DNA of 28,500 bases from Chrysomallon squamiferum (taxonomy: Eukaryota > Mollusca > Gastropoda > Neomphalida > Peltospiridae): contig CM022669.1 of the NCBI GenBank assembly GCA_012295275.1, positions 874,573-903,072 on the forward strand, written 5' to 3'. The notes under the pieces are model-generated. The model saw only the letters and a program-made list of their open reading frames with translations, was not told the DNA's origin and did no database searches. The first letter of the stretch is position 1. Each line of letters starts with the position of its first letter. Of this stretch, positions 1 to 13,132 are shown piece after piece. Position numbers and translations under genes: made by a program.

Positions 1-94
1 AGACACACAACACTGTGTTTGAAACTGCCACAGGAAACAGCTTCAACCAGTTAGAATTTTTCACCCTAAGATGTCCAGTGTGTAACGACATAAA
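1..94. other. Flank of the first minisatellite, no gene seen
   Basis: Low-GC sequence leading into the 29-bp array. No open frame, splice signal or repeat that I can support. Confidence 0.5.
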
Positions 95-625
95 CAGAAA
101 TCACAGTAAATAGTCACGAGTAGAAGAAATCACAGTAGATAGTCACGAGTATAAGAAATGCACAGGAGATAGTCACGAGTATAAGAAATCACAGGAGATA
201 GTCACGTGTATAAGAAATCACAGGAGATAGTCACGAGTATAAGAAATCACAGGAGATAGTCACGTGTATAAGAAATCACAGGATAGTCAGATAGTCACGG
301 AGATAAAAGTAAATCAAATCACACACAGTAGATAGTCATCTGCACAGTGTATAAACAGTACTTAAATCAGGATATAGTCAACCACTGGATAGTCACTCGT
401 ATAAACAAATCACAGGAGATAGTCACGTGTATAAGAAATCACAGTGGATAGTTACGTGTTTAAGAAATCACAGGAGATAGTCACGTGTATAAGAAATCAC
501 AGGAGATAGTCACGTGTAATGAAATCACAGTGGATAGTCACGTGTTTAAGAAATCACAGGAGATTGTCGCGTGTATAAGAAATCACAGGAGATAGTCACG
601 TGTATAAGAAATCACACACAGTAAC
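95..625. repeat. 29-bp minisatellite with E-box core
   Basis: About 15 to 18 imperfect tandem copies of a unit of about 29 bp that reads AGTCACGTGTATAAGAAATC and then ACAGGAGAT. Many copies contain the palindromic E-box CACGTG (for example 203-208, 261-266, 423-428, 482-487, 511-516, 539-544 and 597-602); others have CACGAG instead. A longer periodicity is visible. A divergent block with CACACACAGTA, AGTCATCTG and ACAGTACTTAAATC occurs near 319-368 and again near 610-674, which suggests a higher-order repeat of roughly 300 bp. No coding potential. Confidence 0.9.
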
Positions 626-1537
626 AACAGTTAGTCATCTGTACAGGAAACATGTACAGAACAGTACTTAAATCTTCTACTGTGACAACCTCTGCATACA
701 TCTATTGTAACACATTTGTGCCATATATAGTTACAAATTAATTCTCTTTAAATAGGAAAACTACTTCTGTATGAATAAAAAAATGTTTAGATATTATCAT
801 CATCTTCATTATTTATTTAATTATTTATTTATTTTCATTTATTTATTTATTATTCTTGTTGTTATTCTTCTTCTTCTTCTTCTTCTACTACTTCTTCTTC
901 TTATTATTATCATTATTACTGGTAGTTATTGTTGTTGTTGTTTTTATTATTAGTAGTAGTAGTAATAGTAGTATTATTAATGTATAATATTTACAATATG
1001 TATTACGCACGTGTCACGTGATTGACATACAACAGGTGATATACACGTAATATGTTACAACACAGAGTTTAAACAGTGAAATATCTGTACCTGTTGCTGT
1101 TTTTTCAGTGTTTACATGTTATGTTTTCACAACTGGACACATGTGGACTAAAGTCAACACGAAAAGTCAACAGTTGTTGACTCTGGGCAGCGAACTCTGA
1201 CAGCGAGGAAAAAGACAGTTTTTAACGTCGTGCAAACAGTTTATGTGCAAGAATTTGAAATGTCTGTTGACATGTGCATTATGTCATCACCACTGACCCA
1301 AACTTAGTGCTGGAATGTTACATGGTGTTTGCAGAAAGGTTCATGGTTAAGTGGAAATAATAACTTCATACAGACACTGAACGTTTTCACCTTGTTTAAA
1401 AACAAACTACAATATTTTTAGTTTTTATTTGATGTACATACAGGATAATGTCCGCAAAAGTCACGAGTTAGACATTAAATGCAACAAAAACATAACTATA
1501 ACATAACATCAGTTATACTAGTAGTACTATTAACGAC
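626..1537. other. Non-coding AT-rich stretch with triplet repeats
   Basis: No supported gene. 800-960 is a run of mixed TTA/CTT/GTT/AGT triplets and TTTA repeats, which gives low-complexity hydrophobic open frames. Two CACGTG hexamers lie back to back at 1008-1013 and 1015-1020. A near-perfect palindrome AGTCAACAGTTGTTGACT occurs at 1165-1182. The rest shows nothing I recognise. Confidence 0.6.
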
Positions 1538-1610
1538 GTGTGTACTGTAGAAGTCGTTTTTGAAGTCGTAGTGGTTGAAGTAGATGTTGAAATAGATGTT
1601 GTAGTATGTT
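1538..1610. repeat. Degenerate GTA/GTT triplet repeat
   Basis: Imperfect run of GTAGAAGTC, GTTGAAGTA and GTTGTAGTA-type triplets. It makes an open frame rich in Val and Glu, which is a product of the repeat rather than a protein signal. Confidence 0.65.
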
Positions 1611-2100
1611 TTACCGTTGCAAAACCCTGCTTGGCCAAAACAGCACCTGAGAAAATCTACAAAAAACCTCCACACACTGAAATATTTACAACTGGAGCTG
1701 TTCTTATGTATTCTCTAATAACACACTGAACACGAATAACCAGTGGCAGATCTTCACTGTACTGACAGCAGAGCTGAATATAAATTCAGAAATCTTGAGG
1801 AAAGTACAAATTAACGACTTAGATATTTCTACTTAAACGTGAAAAGGGTGGCTTTTTTCGATAGTGGGGGTATTTTTGTTAATTTTTGTTTGTTTTGTTT
1901 TATTAATTAATATGCAATACAGAGAAAACATACTTGAAAAGATAAGTTTTACAACGTATAGACTGGAGAGCATTACTATCGCGAAGTCGCTGCAAGCTAA
2001 TTTATGCTGGCTACACATACATAAGAATACAACAACGAAAAAAAGCAAGAGAATAGATCTCCAAGGACTGATATGGATATATGCTTTGTGATATGAATAG
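1611..2100. other. Non-coding stretch, nothing recognised
   Basis: Short open frames occur on both strands (near 1833-2091) but have composition typical of AT-rich non-coding DNA. No splice or family signal was recognised. Confidence 0.5.
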
Positions 2101-2180
2101 AAAAAAATTTATTGCCACTTTATTTTTAAATTTATTTATTTATTTATTTATTTATTAACATTTATTTATTTATTTGACAA
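2101..2180. repeat. (TTTA)n microsatellite
   Basis: Imperfect TTTATTTATTTA run with a short interruption near 2155-2160. Confidence 0.85.
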
Positions 2181-2229
2181 TGTAATTTAATAATTTGTTA
2201 ATAAAATTTTTTATTCCATCTTGTCTTTC

Positions 2230-2467
2230 ATGATACTTTGACCATGTTGCCGTAACAGTAGTAGCCTTTGTTGTTAGTAGTTTTCCTCACTACAGTGTCC
2301 ACATGATAAAATTTCCTGTCGTTTTGTAATAAAACTGTTCTTCTTGACTTTCGATAATATTTGCCAGTAACAGTGGTAGCTGTTGTGGTAGTTTTGTTGT
2401 AATAGTTCATCGTGTTGTTGCTGCAGAGGTTGTAGAATTAGTAGTTTTGTAGTAGTAGTAGTAGTTT

Positions 2468-2527
<60 letters not shown>

Positions 2528-2530
2528 GAG
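2230..2530. repeat. Degenerate triplet tract grading into (TAG)n
   Basis: The left part (about 2245-2420) holds degenerate GTA/GTT/TTG triplets. The right part (about 2450-2523) is an almost pure run of TAG triplets. This looks like an ageing microsatellite with a younger expanding edge. Confidence 0.75.
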
Positions 2531-2549
2531 TTTAGTAGTTGTTAAGAAG

Positions 2550-3640
2550 AATTAGTGTTAATCGAACTAACTAAAGAACACTATGAAAACAAATCAGGTA
2601 TTTCAAGTTCTTTTCACCTCTTCACTCTTTTTTCTTCCCGTCACAGCAAACTGACAGGAAATAGCAGAGACTGCCGGGAAACAATGACGTGCAGTGTTCG
2701 TCAGCTCGTTCTACGTCATCAGATACCTCAGAGCGAGGGTCAGGGCCGCTAGACGCGTTCCTGCAAATCACGTGACTCCCTCGACATTTTACATCTTTCT
2801 CTTCTTTTGTAAGAAAATATTTCAAAAAGTGTCCTTTAGTGAAACAAAGAATCAGTGATCTGACAGAACGAGAAACATTTCTGACGTCACAAATGAGATA
2901 AGAAATTTCTTCTTTTCTCTTGTTCTTTCTTTTTTTTTCTTCTGTTTTATCCTTTGTTCTTTGTGTTTGTGTTTGTGTTTGTTCTTATTCGGAATAAAGT
3001 TGTACAACATTCTTATTATAAACATTTGTCCTTTTCTTCTTCTTCTTCTTCTTCTTATTATTATTTATGAAATGTTTAGAAATTTTTGTATATCCACTTA
3101 AGAATGTTTATTTAGTTTATTTAGTTTCATGGTAGATATAAGAACGACAGAAACAATCAAACGAAGAAACAAGTACTAAAATCGTAGGATGGTGAGTTAT
3201 TTAAGCAAAATAATTTCAAAAATGTACCCAGTGAAATAAAACATTTTAGACTGAGTATTAGAGATGTATGTATTAAAACAGCAGCTGAGCCTCCCTCGGC
3301 AAAGTTTCGATCTGGGTGGAGTAAAGAATTTCTGGAAGGCACATGCGCAAACATGATACGACATCAGAGGCGGCAGACGTCAACGTTAAGATTGATCGAC
3401 TGGTTTGCTGTTAGCCACCTACAACTTAGTGTTGAAGATTATCGGCGTAACGTTTGTATTTACACAGCCATCGTCTTCCATTTTGTTTTTTTACACGAGT
3501 ACTGTTTTCTGGAATTTTATACGATTGTGTAGACACACTTTGACCGCCCAGTGAGTTAAACTCGAAGTTACGCCCGATGAAGAACGAGGATTACTGTCCG
3601 AATTGAATAAAAGAAAATAGACAAATTTACTTGTACAAAA
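2550..3640. other. Less AT-rich island with CRE and E-box sites, no gene assigned
   Basis: 2640-2800 and 3280-3600 are visibly richer in G, C and CpG than their surroundings. Both strands hold short open frames at 2555-2825, but none shows a recognisable domain. CTT repeats occur at about 3031-3058. The region could be a regulatory element, a promoter or UTR sequence of an unseen gene. An AATAAA occurs near 3604 but no transcript can be assigned to it. Confidence 0.4.
2685..2889. promoter_or_regulatory. Cluster of CRE-like and E-box motifs
   Basis: TGACGT at 2685-2690, TACGTCA at 2712-2718, CACGTG within TCACGTGAC at 2769-2774, and a full palindromic CRE TGACGTCA at 2882-2889. These match CREB/ATF and bHLH-ZIP consensus sites. 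Clustering in a CpG-richer island supports a regulatory role only by inference. Confidence 0.35.
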
Positions 3641-5216
3641 TATAGTTAGGTGTATCGCGTTGTTGTATTTTATTTTATCTATCGCTATACTGCCTATTTA
3701 ATCTATCTATCTATTTTTATTTATTTATTTATAGAAATTAGTTATGTTTCAAGTATTAATTTTTGTCAGAAACAAGAATTAGTGTACACTGTATTTACAA
3801 AATATCTTTTAGTAAATATCACAAGTGTTTTTGAAATCTGGCTGATTGTCACTCGTGTTTTCACTGACAGGTTATCTGATTTTGGCATTTCTGACAGAAG
3901 TTTAGTTCTACAAACTGTAGAGAATTTTCAGTGAATTTTTATGTGGCAAGTCAAACCTTTTTTTTAATTTAATTTAATTTTATATATATGGAAATGCTTT
4001 GTAAACACAAATTGATTACTGAAATTATTATTGTTATTATTATTGTTGTTGTTGTTGTGTGTTGTTGCGTGTTTACCTAAATAAGACAATAAAATGATAT
4101 TAATATTTTTTTTCATAGTTTTATTTATATTACTATTTTATTACAGGTATACCACCTATTTTCTGGAATACATGGTTTCAAAGACTTTCCACATTAATAA
4201 AAGTTAATAGTTTATCCAGTCCAAAATATGTCAAATAATAAAAATTCAACAGTACGCTTTTGAGCAACTTAATATAATTATACCCATGCATGGCTGCTAT
4301 GATTCAAAAGCAAAGTATACTGCTAGGAACTTAAGTTAAACAAATAACAAATTAATCGTTTAAATGAAACACATTAAGATAAATATTATAAGTTTATTAG
4401 TGCAGGCAGTAAAATAAAATGGTTAATTTTAAACGTTAATTACCTAAACGTGAAATGCTTTGTTTCATCAGGTTTAAAACTGGTTCAAATTATCACGATT
4501 CGGAAAAAACGATCGTATACTTGCGTTACTTTTATTATTATTATTATTATTATTATTACTACTATCTTTTTTTTTATTTTATTTTTAAATTTTATTTATT
4601 TATTTCCCACATTGTTTTTTATTTCGACTGTAACTAGAGATATGAAAGAATGTAACGGAAGTAATGAAATCCGGGTAAAACTATTTCTGTATTTGATTAC
4701 AGCTGTCGCTGACTGGTTTCACTCCGGAAATCGCCTCAAAATGGGTGTGTGAATGTTCAAATTAATCCCTCTATATTTCAAACATGTCGTCGTTTCTGAA
4801 AGCAAATATTGAAACCACTGATCAATATCTCAGTAAATACGACACCAGTCAGCCCCTACAGACATCTCTGTTTGACTTGTCACCACGCTGATTCGTAAAC
4901 TTTATTTACTGAAATCTTTACTACCGTCCATTTATTTAGTAAAATTCTGTAGTTTTCTATTTGATTTACTGCAACGAAATTTATCAGTGAAATTTATTAT
5001 TTATGTTTAGTTACTAGTTAATCGATGACCAACTCAAAAAACGACAAAAAAAAGAAAAAAAAAAAAAGTGCCAAGTGTAAAAAATAAATCAACACAAAGA
5101 TGCTTTTCCAACATCATCCAGAGAGTAATACTGATCAGTTCGATGAAAAAGAAAGAAGAAGATATAACCTGAGATAGACAGAAGAAGGTATATGACAGCA
5201 AAGTTAAAGAAGATAG
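3641..5216. other. AT-rich non-coding stretch with simple repeats
   Basis: Contains TCTA/TTTA repeats (about 3690-3735), ATT/GTT triplets (about 4024-4060), TTA repeats (about 4530-4565), an ATTT-rich run (about 4566-4605) and an A-rich tract (about 5045-5067). The open frames here are short and low in complexity. No gene is supported. Confidence 0.6.
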
Positions 5217-5429
5217 CACGTTATAAATGAATTAAGAGAACACTGGCGGGTGGTTCGGTCAGTAATTCAGCTGACCCGATCTTTAACACAGAGCTTTAGT
5301 GAGAGGAATTTGTTTCCAACACCTAACTTGAATCTCAGTAAGAAGATCAGGACAGCTCTGTGTGACGTAACACCGTGGTTTAAAAAGAAATGTGGAGAGA
5401 GAGTGAGTACTCGCGATCTACAAATGTAA
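5217..5429 (+). other. Candidate exon-like open stretch, unidentified
   Basis: One plus-strand frame stays open from just after a TAG at 5214-5216 to the TAA at 5427-5429, about 70 codons, without an upstream ATG. The predicted residues are of mixed, protein-like composition and include a two-cysteine segment CDVTPWFKKKC flanked by basic residues. A possible acceptor (AATTCAG ending at about 5269) and a GTGAGT donor-like sequence (about 5402-5407) lie inside it. GC is higher than in neighbouring DNA. I recognise no family. A chance open frame is the main alternative, and a minus-strand frame (5267-5464) is also open here. Confidence 0.2.
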
Positions 5430-6416
<987 letters not shown>

Positions 6417-6454
6417 GAGAAATTCAAAAATAAATAATCTAATAGACAGGCAGA

Positions 6455-6777
6455 CATCTATAGTGATAAATAGATAGATAGATAGACAAACTGACAGATG
6501 AATAGAAAGCTCGACTGAATGAAATATTGATAGATAAAGAGAGATACAGGATAATAAAATAGAAGTCAAACATAAACAGACGACTGACATAAGAGACAAA
6601 TAGATAAATAGATAGATAATATAGATCGATATATAGATAGATAAATACATAGATAATATAGATAGCTAGATATAGATAGATAGATAGACAGTTAGATAAT
6701 ATAATAGATAGATAGATAAATATATATAGACAGATAAATAGATAGATACATAATATAGATAGATAGACAGACAGACG

Positions 6778-6843
<66 letters not shown>

Positions 6844-6895
6844 CAGATAGATAGATATTTAGATATAGACAGATATAAAGAGAGAGATATACAAA
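6455..6895. repeat. (GATA)n tetranucleotide repeat with GACA variants
   Basis: About 440 bp of GATA-type tetranucleotides, degenerate at the left and nearly pure between about 6779 and 6841, with GACA and GATATA variants. The minus strand reads as Ile-Tyr-Leu-Ser repeats, a known signature of this microsatellite in frame translation and not a protein. Confidence 0.95.
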
Positions 6896-8312
<1,417 letters not shown>

Positions 8313-8317
8313 ATTAA

Positions 8318-8356
<39 letters not shown>

Positions 8357-8357
8357 A
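8313..8357. repeat. (TAAA)n microsatellite next to a splice donor
   Basis: About 11 copies of a TAAA unit. It begins about 10 bp inside the predicted intron of the minus-strand exon at 8368-8493. Confidence 0.95.
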
Positions 8358-8367
8358 ATTCACTTAC

Positions 8368-8493
8368 CTTAGAAGACTGTATGTTTGAAAATATCAGTAA
8401 TATTCCAAGCAGAAACAAAACGTTCATTTGAAGCCTGAATGTGAAACACGGTTTCATGCTAACAGACTGTGAATCAGAGGCAGCAGGCAGCAT
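8368..8493 (-). CDS. First coding exon of an unidentified secreted or membrane protein (partial)
   Basis: On the minus strand an ATG at 8493-8491 (A at -3) opens 42 codons ending exactly at 8368, followed by a perfect donor GTAAGT (8367-8362), giving a phase-0 intron. A second in-frame ATG at 8457-8455, also with A at -3, starts MKPCFTFRLQ and then a hydrophobic core MNVLFLLGILLIF followed by SNIQSS. That is a classical signal peptide with basic n-region, h-region and small polar c-region. Read-through past the donor runs into low-complexity intron repeat, which supports splicing there. A TATA box lies about 90 to 100 bp upstream of the first ATG. The mature protein is unknown because later exons (at lower coordinates) were not identified. 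Start choice between the two ATGs is open. An uncleaved membrane anchor is the alternative reading. Confidence 0.55.
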
Positions 8494-8584
8494 ATTGTAA
8501 CAAGTTTTCAAAATAAATTATACAAATATCAGTATTTCAAGTGAGAAATTAATACTGTAGCTGGGTGTTGATGTCACTCATAAA

Positions 8585-8624
8585 TATTTATATAACGTCG
8601 TCATCGTGTTGTCACACCACGTGG
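8585..8624 (-). promoter_or_regulatory. Putative TATA promoter with upstream E-box
   Basis: The minus strand reads TATAAATA across 8592-8585, and the palindrome CCACGTGG (8617-8624) lies about 25 bp further upstream. A TATA box here predicts transcription starting near 8560-8570 and a 5' untranslated region of roughly 70 nt before the ATG at 8493. Spacing and orientation fit the signal-peptide exon. No transcript evidence is available. Confidence 0.4.
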
Positions 8625-9656
8625 CAAACAGAATCATCAGCTATAACTAATTACTTCAAATAAAATTGTTTCTTTTTATTTCTATTACATTAGATTCCTT
8701 CCTTGAATTAATTTAAAATAATAAATTACTCCTTCAAAATATGTCAGTCTAAATAACTTTTGTGTCTTTCGTTTTCACATTTAAGAAATATTTTGTAGAA
8801 AATTATCTCCGTTAATAAAATGCATTCAGAATAAAACGTGTGTGCTAGGAAAATGTCGCAGCAGTTTTGTATTTGAAGTACGCACATCACTTATCTGCGG
8901 TAAAGCAAACACATCTTTGTTACACCTATAAACAGTGTCATCTCTCCACATCTCTCTCTGTTATCTCCGAGCTCGGTTAAAACACACTGGGCTAGTCACT
9001 TCACCTTAACACCTCACTGAAAATACACCACGTTAACAGCGTTCACTTAGCACCAATTAAAAAGTTCTATGCTTGTCGTTCACTGTTGACTGGAATCAAA
9101 GCTTCACATCATTCGTTTTTTAAACCACAGTCTTAGGGTCACCTGCTACTGAACAGTAGCCAGAGTCTTTCACTTTCTGAATGAAACTAACTTTCACTTC
9201 GCGATGACAGTTCCACTTGCTTTCTGCCTCTCACTGCCTCCCAGCTTCATCCAGTGTGTCTGTGACAGAAGACCTGTGTCCCAGTGAACGCGCTGTTTGC
9301 ACAGAGCTGATGCCTCTGTTTGGCGAGTTGTTTGCCCTGAATCAGCCAGCCACACAAATCACGACCTGTCGTAACACTCACAGGTATTCCTTCTACAGGA
9401 ACAATTGTTTTTGTCTTCGCACATTTCACATATCTCCACTCAGGTGTTTCGTATCCACTTGGAAAAATCCTCCGGTATTATGAAGTTCAAAGAGAAAGGT
9501 TTCCAAAATCTTTCAATGCTGAGAACTAAAAATGTAATGACATAATATAATAGAGATCAGTTATCCGATAATATCACGACATTACATCCAGTGATCAAAT
9601 ATCATATTTTTCTTTCCTTTTATTTTCCTTTATTATATTTTCATTCATTCTATTAA
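8625..9656. other. Upstream intergenic stretch, includes a less AT-rich island
   Basis: 8625-8870 is AT-rich and featureless. 8880-9480 is richer in G and C with open frames on both strands (9217-9483 plus, 9247-9429 minus), but their translations show no domain I recognise and no convincing splice borders. It could hold distal promoter sequence of the minus-strand gene or be ordinary intergenic DNA. Confidence 0.45.
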
Positions 9657-12600
9657 AACAGTCATATCGTATTTACATCTAATATTACACAGTCATCTCG
9701 TATTTACATTTAATAATTATACAGTGATCTCGTACTATACAGTGATATCGAACTTACATCTAATATTATACAGTCATCTAGTGTTCAAATCTAATATTAT
9801 ACTGTCATATTTTACTCACATCTAACATTATACAGACATCTCGTGCTCACATCTAATATTATACAGACATCTCGTACTCACATCTAACATTATACAGACA
9901 TCTCTTATTCACATCTACTATTATACAGACATCTCTTACTCACATCTACTATTATAGAGACATCTCGTACTCACATCTAATATTATACAGACATCTCTTA
10001 CTCACATCTACTATTATACAGACATTTCGTAATCAGATCTACTATTATACAGACATCTCTTACTCACATCTACTATTATACAGACATCTCGTGCTCACAT
10101 CTACTATTATACAGACATCTCGTACTCATATATAATATTATACAGACATCTCTTACTCATATATAATATTATACAGATATCTCTTACTAACACCTACTAT
10201 TATACAGTGACCTCTGGCTCACATCTAATATTATACAGACATTTCGTACTCACATCTACTATTATACAGACATCTCTTACTCACACCTACTACTATACAG
10301 TGACCTCTGACTCACATCTAATATTATACAGACATTTCGTACTCACATCTACTATTATACAGACATCTCTTACTCACATCCACTATTATAAGACATCTCG
10401 TACTGACATCTTCTATTATACAGACATTTCGTACTCACATCTACTATTATACAGACATCTCGTACTCAGATCTAATATTATACAGACATCTCTTACTCAC
10501 ATCTACTATTATACAGACATCTCGTACTCACATCTACTATTATACAGTGACCTTTGGCTCACATCTAATATTATACAGACATCTCTTACTCACATCTGCT
10601 ATTATACAGACATTTCGTACTCACATCTAATATTATACAGACATCTCTTACTCACATCTACTATTATACAGACATCTCGTACTCAGATCTAATATTATAC
10701 AGACATCTCTTAGTCACATCTACTATTATACAGACATCTCGTACTCACATCTACTATTATACAGTGACCTTTGGCTCACATCTAATATTATACAGACATC
10801 TCTTAGTCACATCTACTATTATACAGACATCTCGTACTCACATCTACTATTATACAGACATCTCGTACTCACATCTACTATTATACAGTGACCTTTGGCT
10901 CACATCTAATATTATACAGACATCTCTTAGTCACATCTACTATTATACAGACATCTCGTGCTCACATCTACTATTATACAGACATCTCGTACTCATATAT
11001 AATATTATACAGACATCTCTTACTCATATATAATATTATACAGATATCTCTTACTAACACCTACTATTATACAGTGACCTCTGGCTCACATCTAATATTA
11101 TACAGACATTTCGTACTCACATCTACTATTATACAGACATCTCTTACTCACACCTACTACTATACAGTGACCTCTGGCTCACATCTAATATTATACAGAC
11201 ATTTCGTACTCACATCTACTATTATACAGACATCTCTTACTCACATCCACTATTATAAGACATCTCGTACTCACATCTTCTATTATACAGACATTTCGTA
11301 CTCACATCTACTATTATACAGACATCTCGTACTCAGATCTAATATTATACAGACATCTCTTACTCACATCTACTATTATACAGACATCTCGTACTCACAT
11401 CTACTATTATACAGTGACCTTTGGCTCACATCTAATATTATACAGACATCTCTTAGTCACATCTACTATTATACAGACATCTCGTACTCACATCTACTAT
11501 TATACAGACATCTCGTACTCACATCTACTATTATACAGTGACCTTTGGCTCACATCTAATATTATACAGACATCTCTTAGTCACATCTACTATTATACAG
11601 ACATCTCGTACTCACATCTACTATTATACAGACATCTCGTACTCACATCTACTATTATACAGTGACCTTTGGCTCACATCTAATATTATACAGACATCTC
11701 TTAGTCACATCTACTATTATACAGACATCTCGTGCTCATATCTACTATTATACAGACATCTCGTACTCATATATAATATTATACAGACATCTCTTACTCA
11801 TATATAATATTATACAGATATCTCTTACTAACACCTACTATTATACAGTGACCTCTGGCTCATATCTAATATTATACAGACATTTCGTACTCACATCTAT
11901 TATTATACAGACATCTCTTACTCACATCCACTATTATAAGACATCTCGTACTCACATCTACTATTATACAGACATTTCGTACTCACATCTACTATTATAC
12001 AGACATCTCGTACTCAGATCTAATATTATACAGACATCTCTTACTCACATCTACTATTATACAGACATCTCGTACTCACATCTACTATTATACAGTGACC
12101 TTTGGCTCACATCTAATATTATACAGACATCTCTTACTCACATCTACTATTATACAGACATTTCGTACTCACATCTACTATTATACAGACATCTCGTACT
12201 CACATCTACTATTATACAGACATCTCGTACTCACATCTACTATTATACAGTGACCTTTGGCTCACATCTAATATTATACAGACATCTCTTAGTCACATCT
12301 ACTTTTATACAGACATCTCGTACTCACATCTACTATTATACAGACATCTCGTACTCACATCTACTATTATACAGACATCTCGTACTCACATCTACTATTA
12401 TACAGACATCTCGTAATCACATCTACTATTATACAGTGACCTCTGGCTCACATCTAATATTATACAGACATCTCTTACTCACATCTACTATTATACAGTG
12501 ACCTCTGGCTCACATCTAATATTATACAGACATTTCGTACTCACATCTACTATTATACAGACATCTCTTACTCACATCTACTATTATACAGACATCTCGT

Positions 12601-12876
12601 ACTCACATCTACTATTATACAGACATTTCGTACTCACATCTAATATTATACAGACATCTCTTAGTCACATCTACTATTATACAGTGACCTCTGGCTCACA
12701 TCTAATATTATGCAGACATCTCTTACTCACATCTACTATTATACAGACATTTCGTACTCACGTCTAATATTATGCAGACATTTCGTACTCACATCTAATA
12801 TTATGCAGACATCTGGTACTCACATCTACTATTATACAGTGATCTCGTGGTCAGATCTAATATTATACAGACATCT
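9657..12876. repeat. 31-bp minisatellite array with higher-order structure
   Basis: About 104 tandem copies of a 31-bp unit containing CAGACATCTCGTACTCACAT followed by CTACTATTATA. Recurrent variant classes differ at fixed places: CTCTTACTC, TTTCGTACTC, and a class reading CAGTGACCTCTGGCTC or CAGTGACCTTTGGCTC. Copies of that last class are spaced by whole multiples of 31 bp, or one base less where one unit has lost a base. Because 31 is 1 modulo 3 and the unit has no plus-strand stop in any frame, all plus frames stay open and give a 31-residue repeat rich in Tyr, His, Leu and Thr. The long frames begin at GTG, have no codon-level constraint and are not genes. Copies at the left edge are the most divergent. 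Confidence 0.97.
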
Positions 12877-13132
12877 ATATAAAGATTTTATTTAAGAAAT
12901 ATGAAATATAAATATCTATTCCGGTAGTAACGATATCCACTGAACTAATTCGTTTATGTCTACGTTTACTGTTTGACTTCTGTCGTAATCGTTGAGGTGA
13001 AAGACGTAACTGACTTCTCAGACCCCTCACCCAGATTGTTTTGCCCCGGTCCTCTCGGAGATTAAGTGTGTTCACCTCATTTCAGAAAGAGTCCAGTTGC
13101 GGACATGTGTGACTATTGTTGATGTTATCGTT
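12877..13132. other. Short unique stretch between array and foldback
   Basis: Less AT-rich (12920-13110). A minus-strand open frame (12875-13075) translates to a basic, Arg/Lys-rich sequence with no domain that I recognise. I do not call it a gene. Confidence 0.45.

Noticed and set aside
9217-9483. Open frames on both strands in a less AT-rich island
   Set aside because: No domain, no clear splice borders, and both strands are open, as expected by chance at higher GC.
10207-12767. Long plus-strand open frames (up to 279 codons) with a 31-residue repeat
   Set aside because: They start at GTG and exist only because the 31-bp unit has no stop in any plus frame. There is no splice, start context or codon-level constraint.
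12875-13075. Basic minus-strand frame, considered as a retroelement or transposase fragment
   Set aside because: No catalytic or nucleic-acid-binding motif recognised; short and without context.
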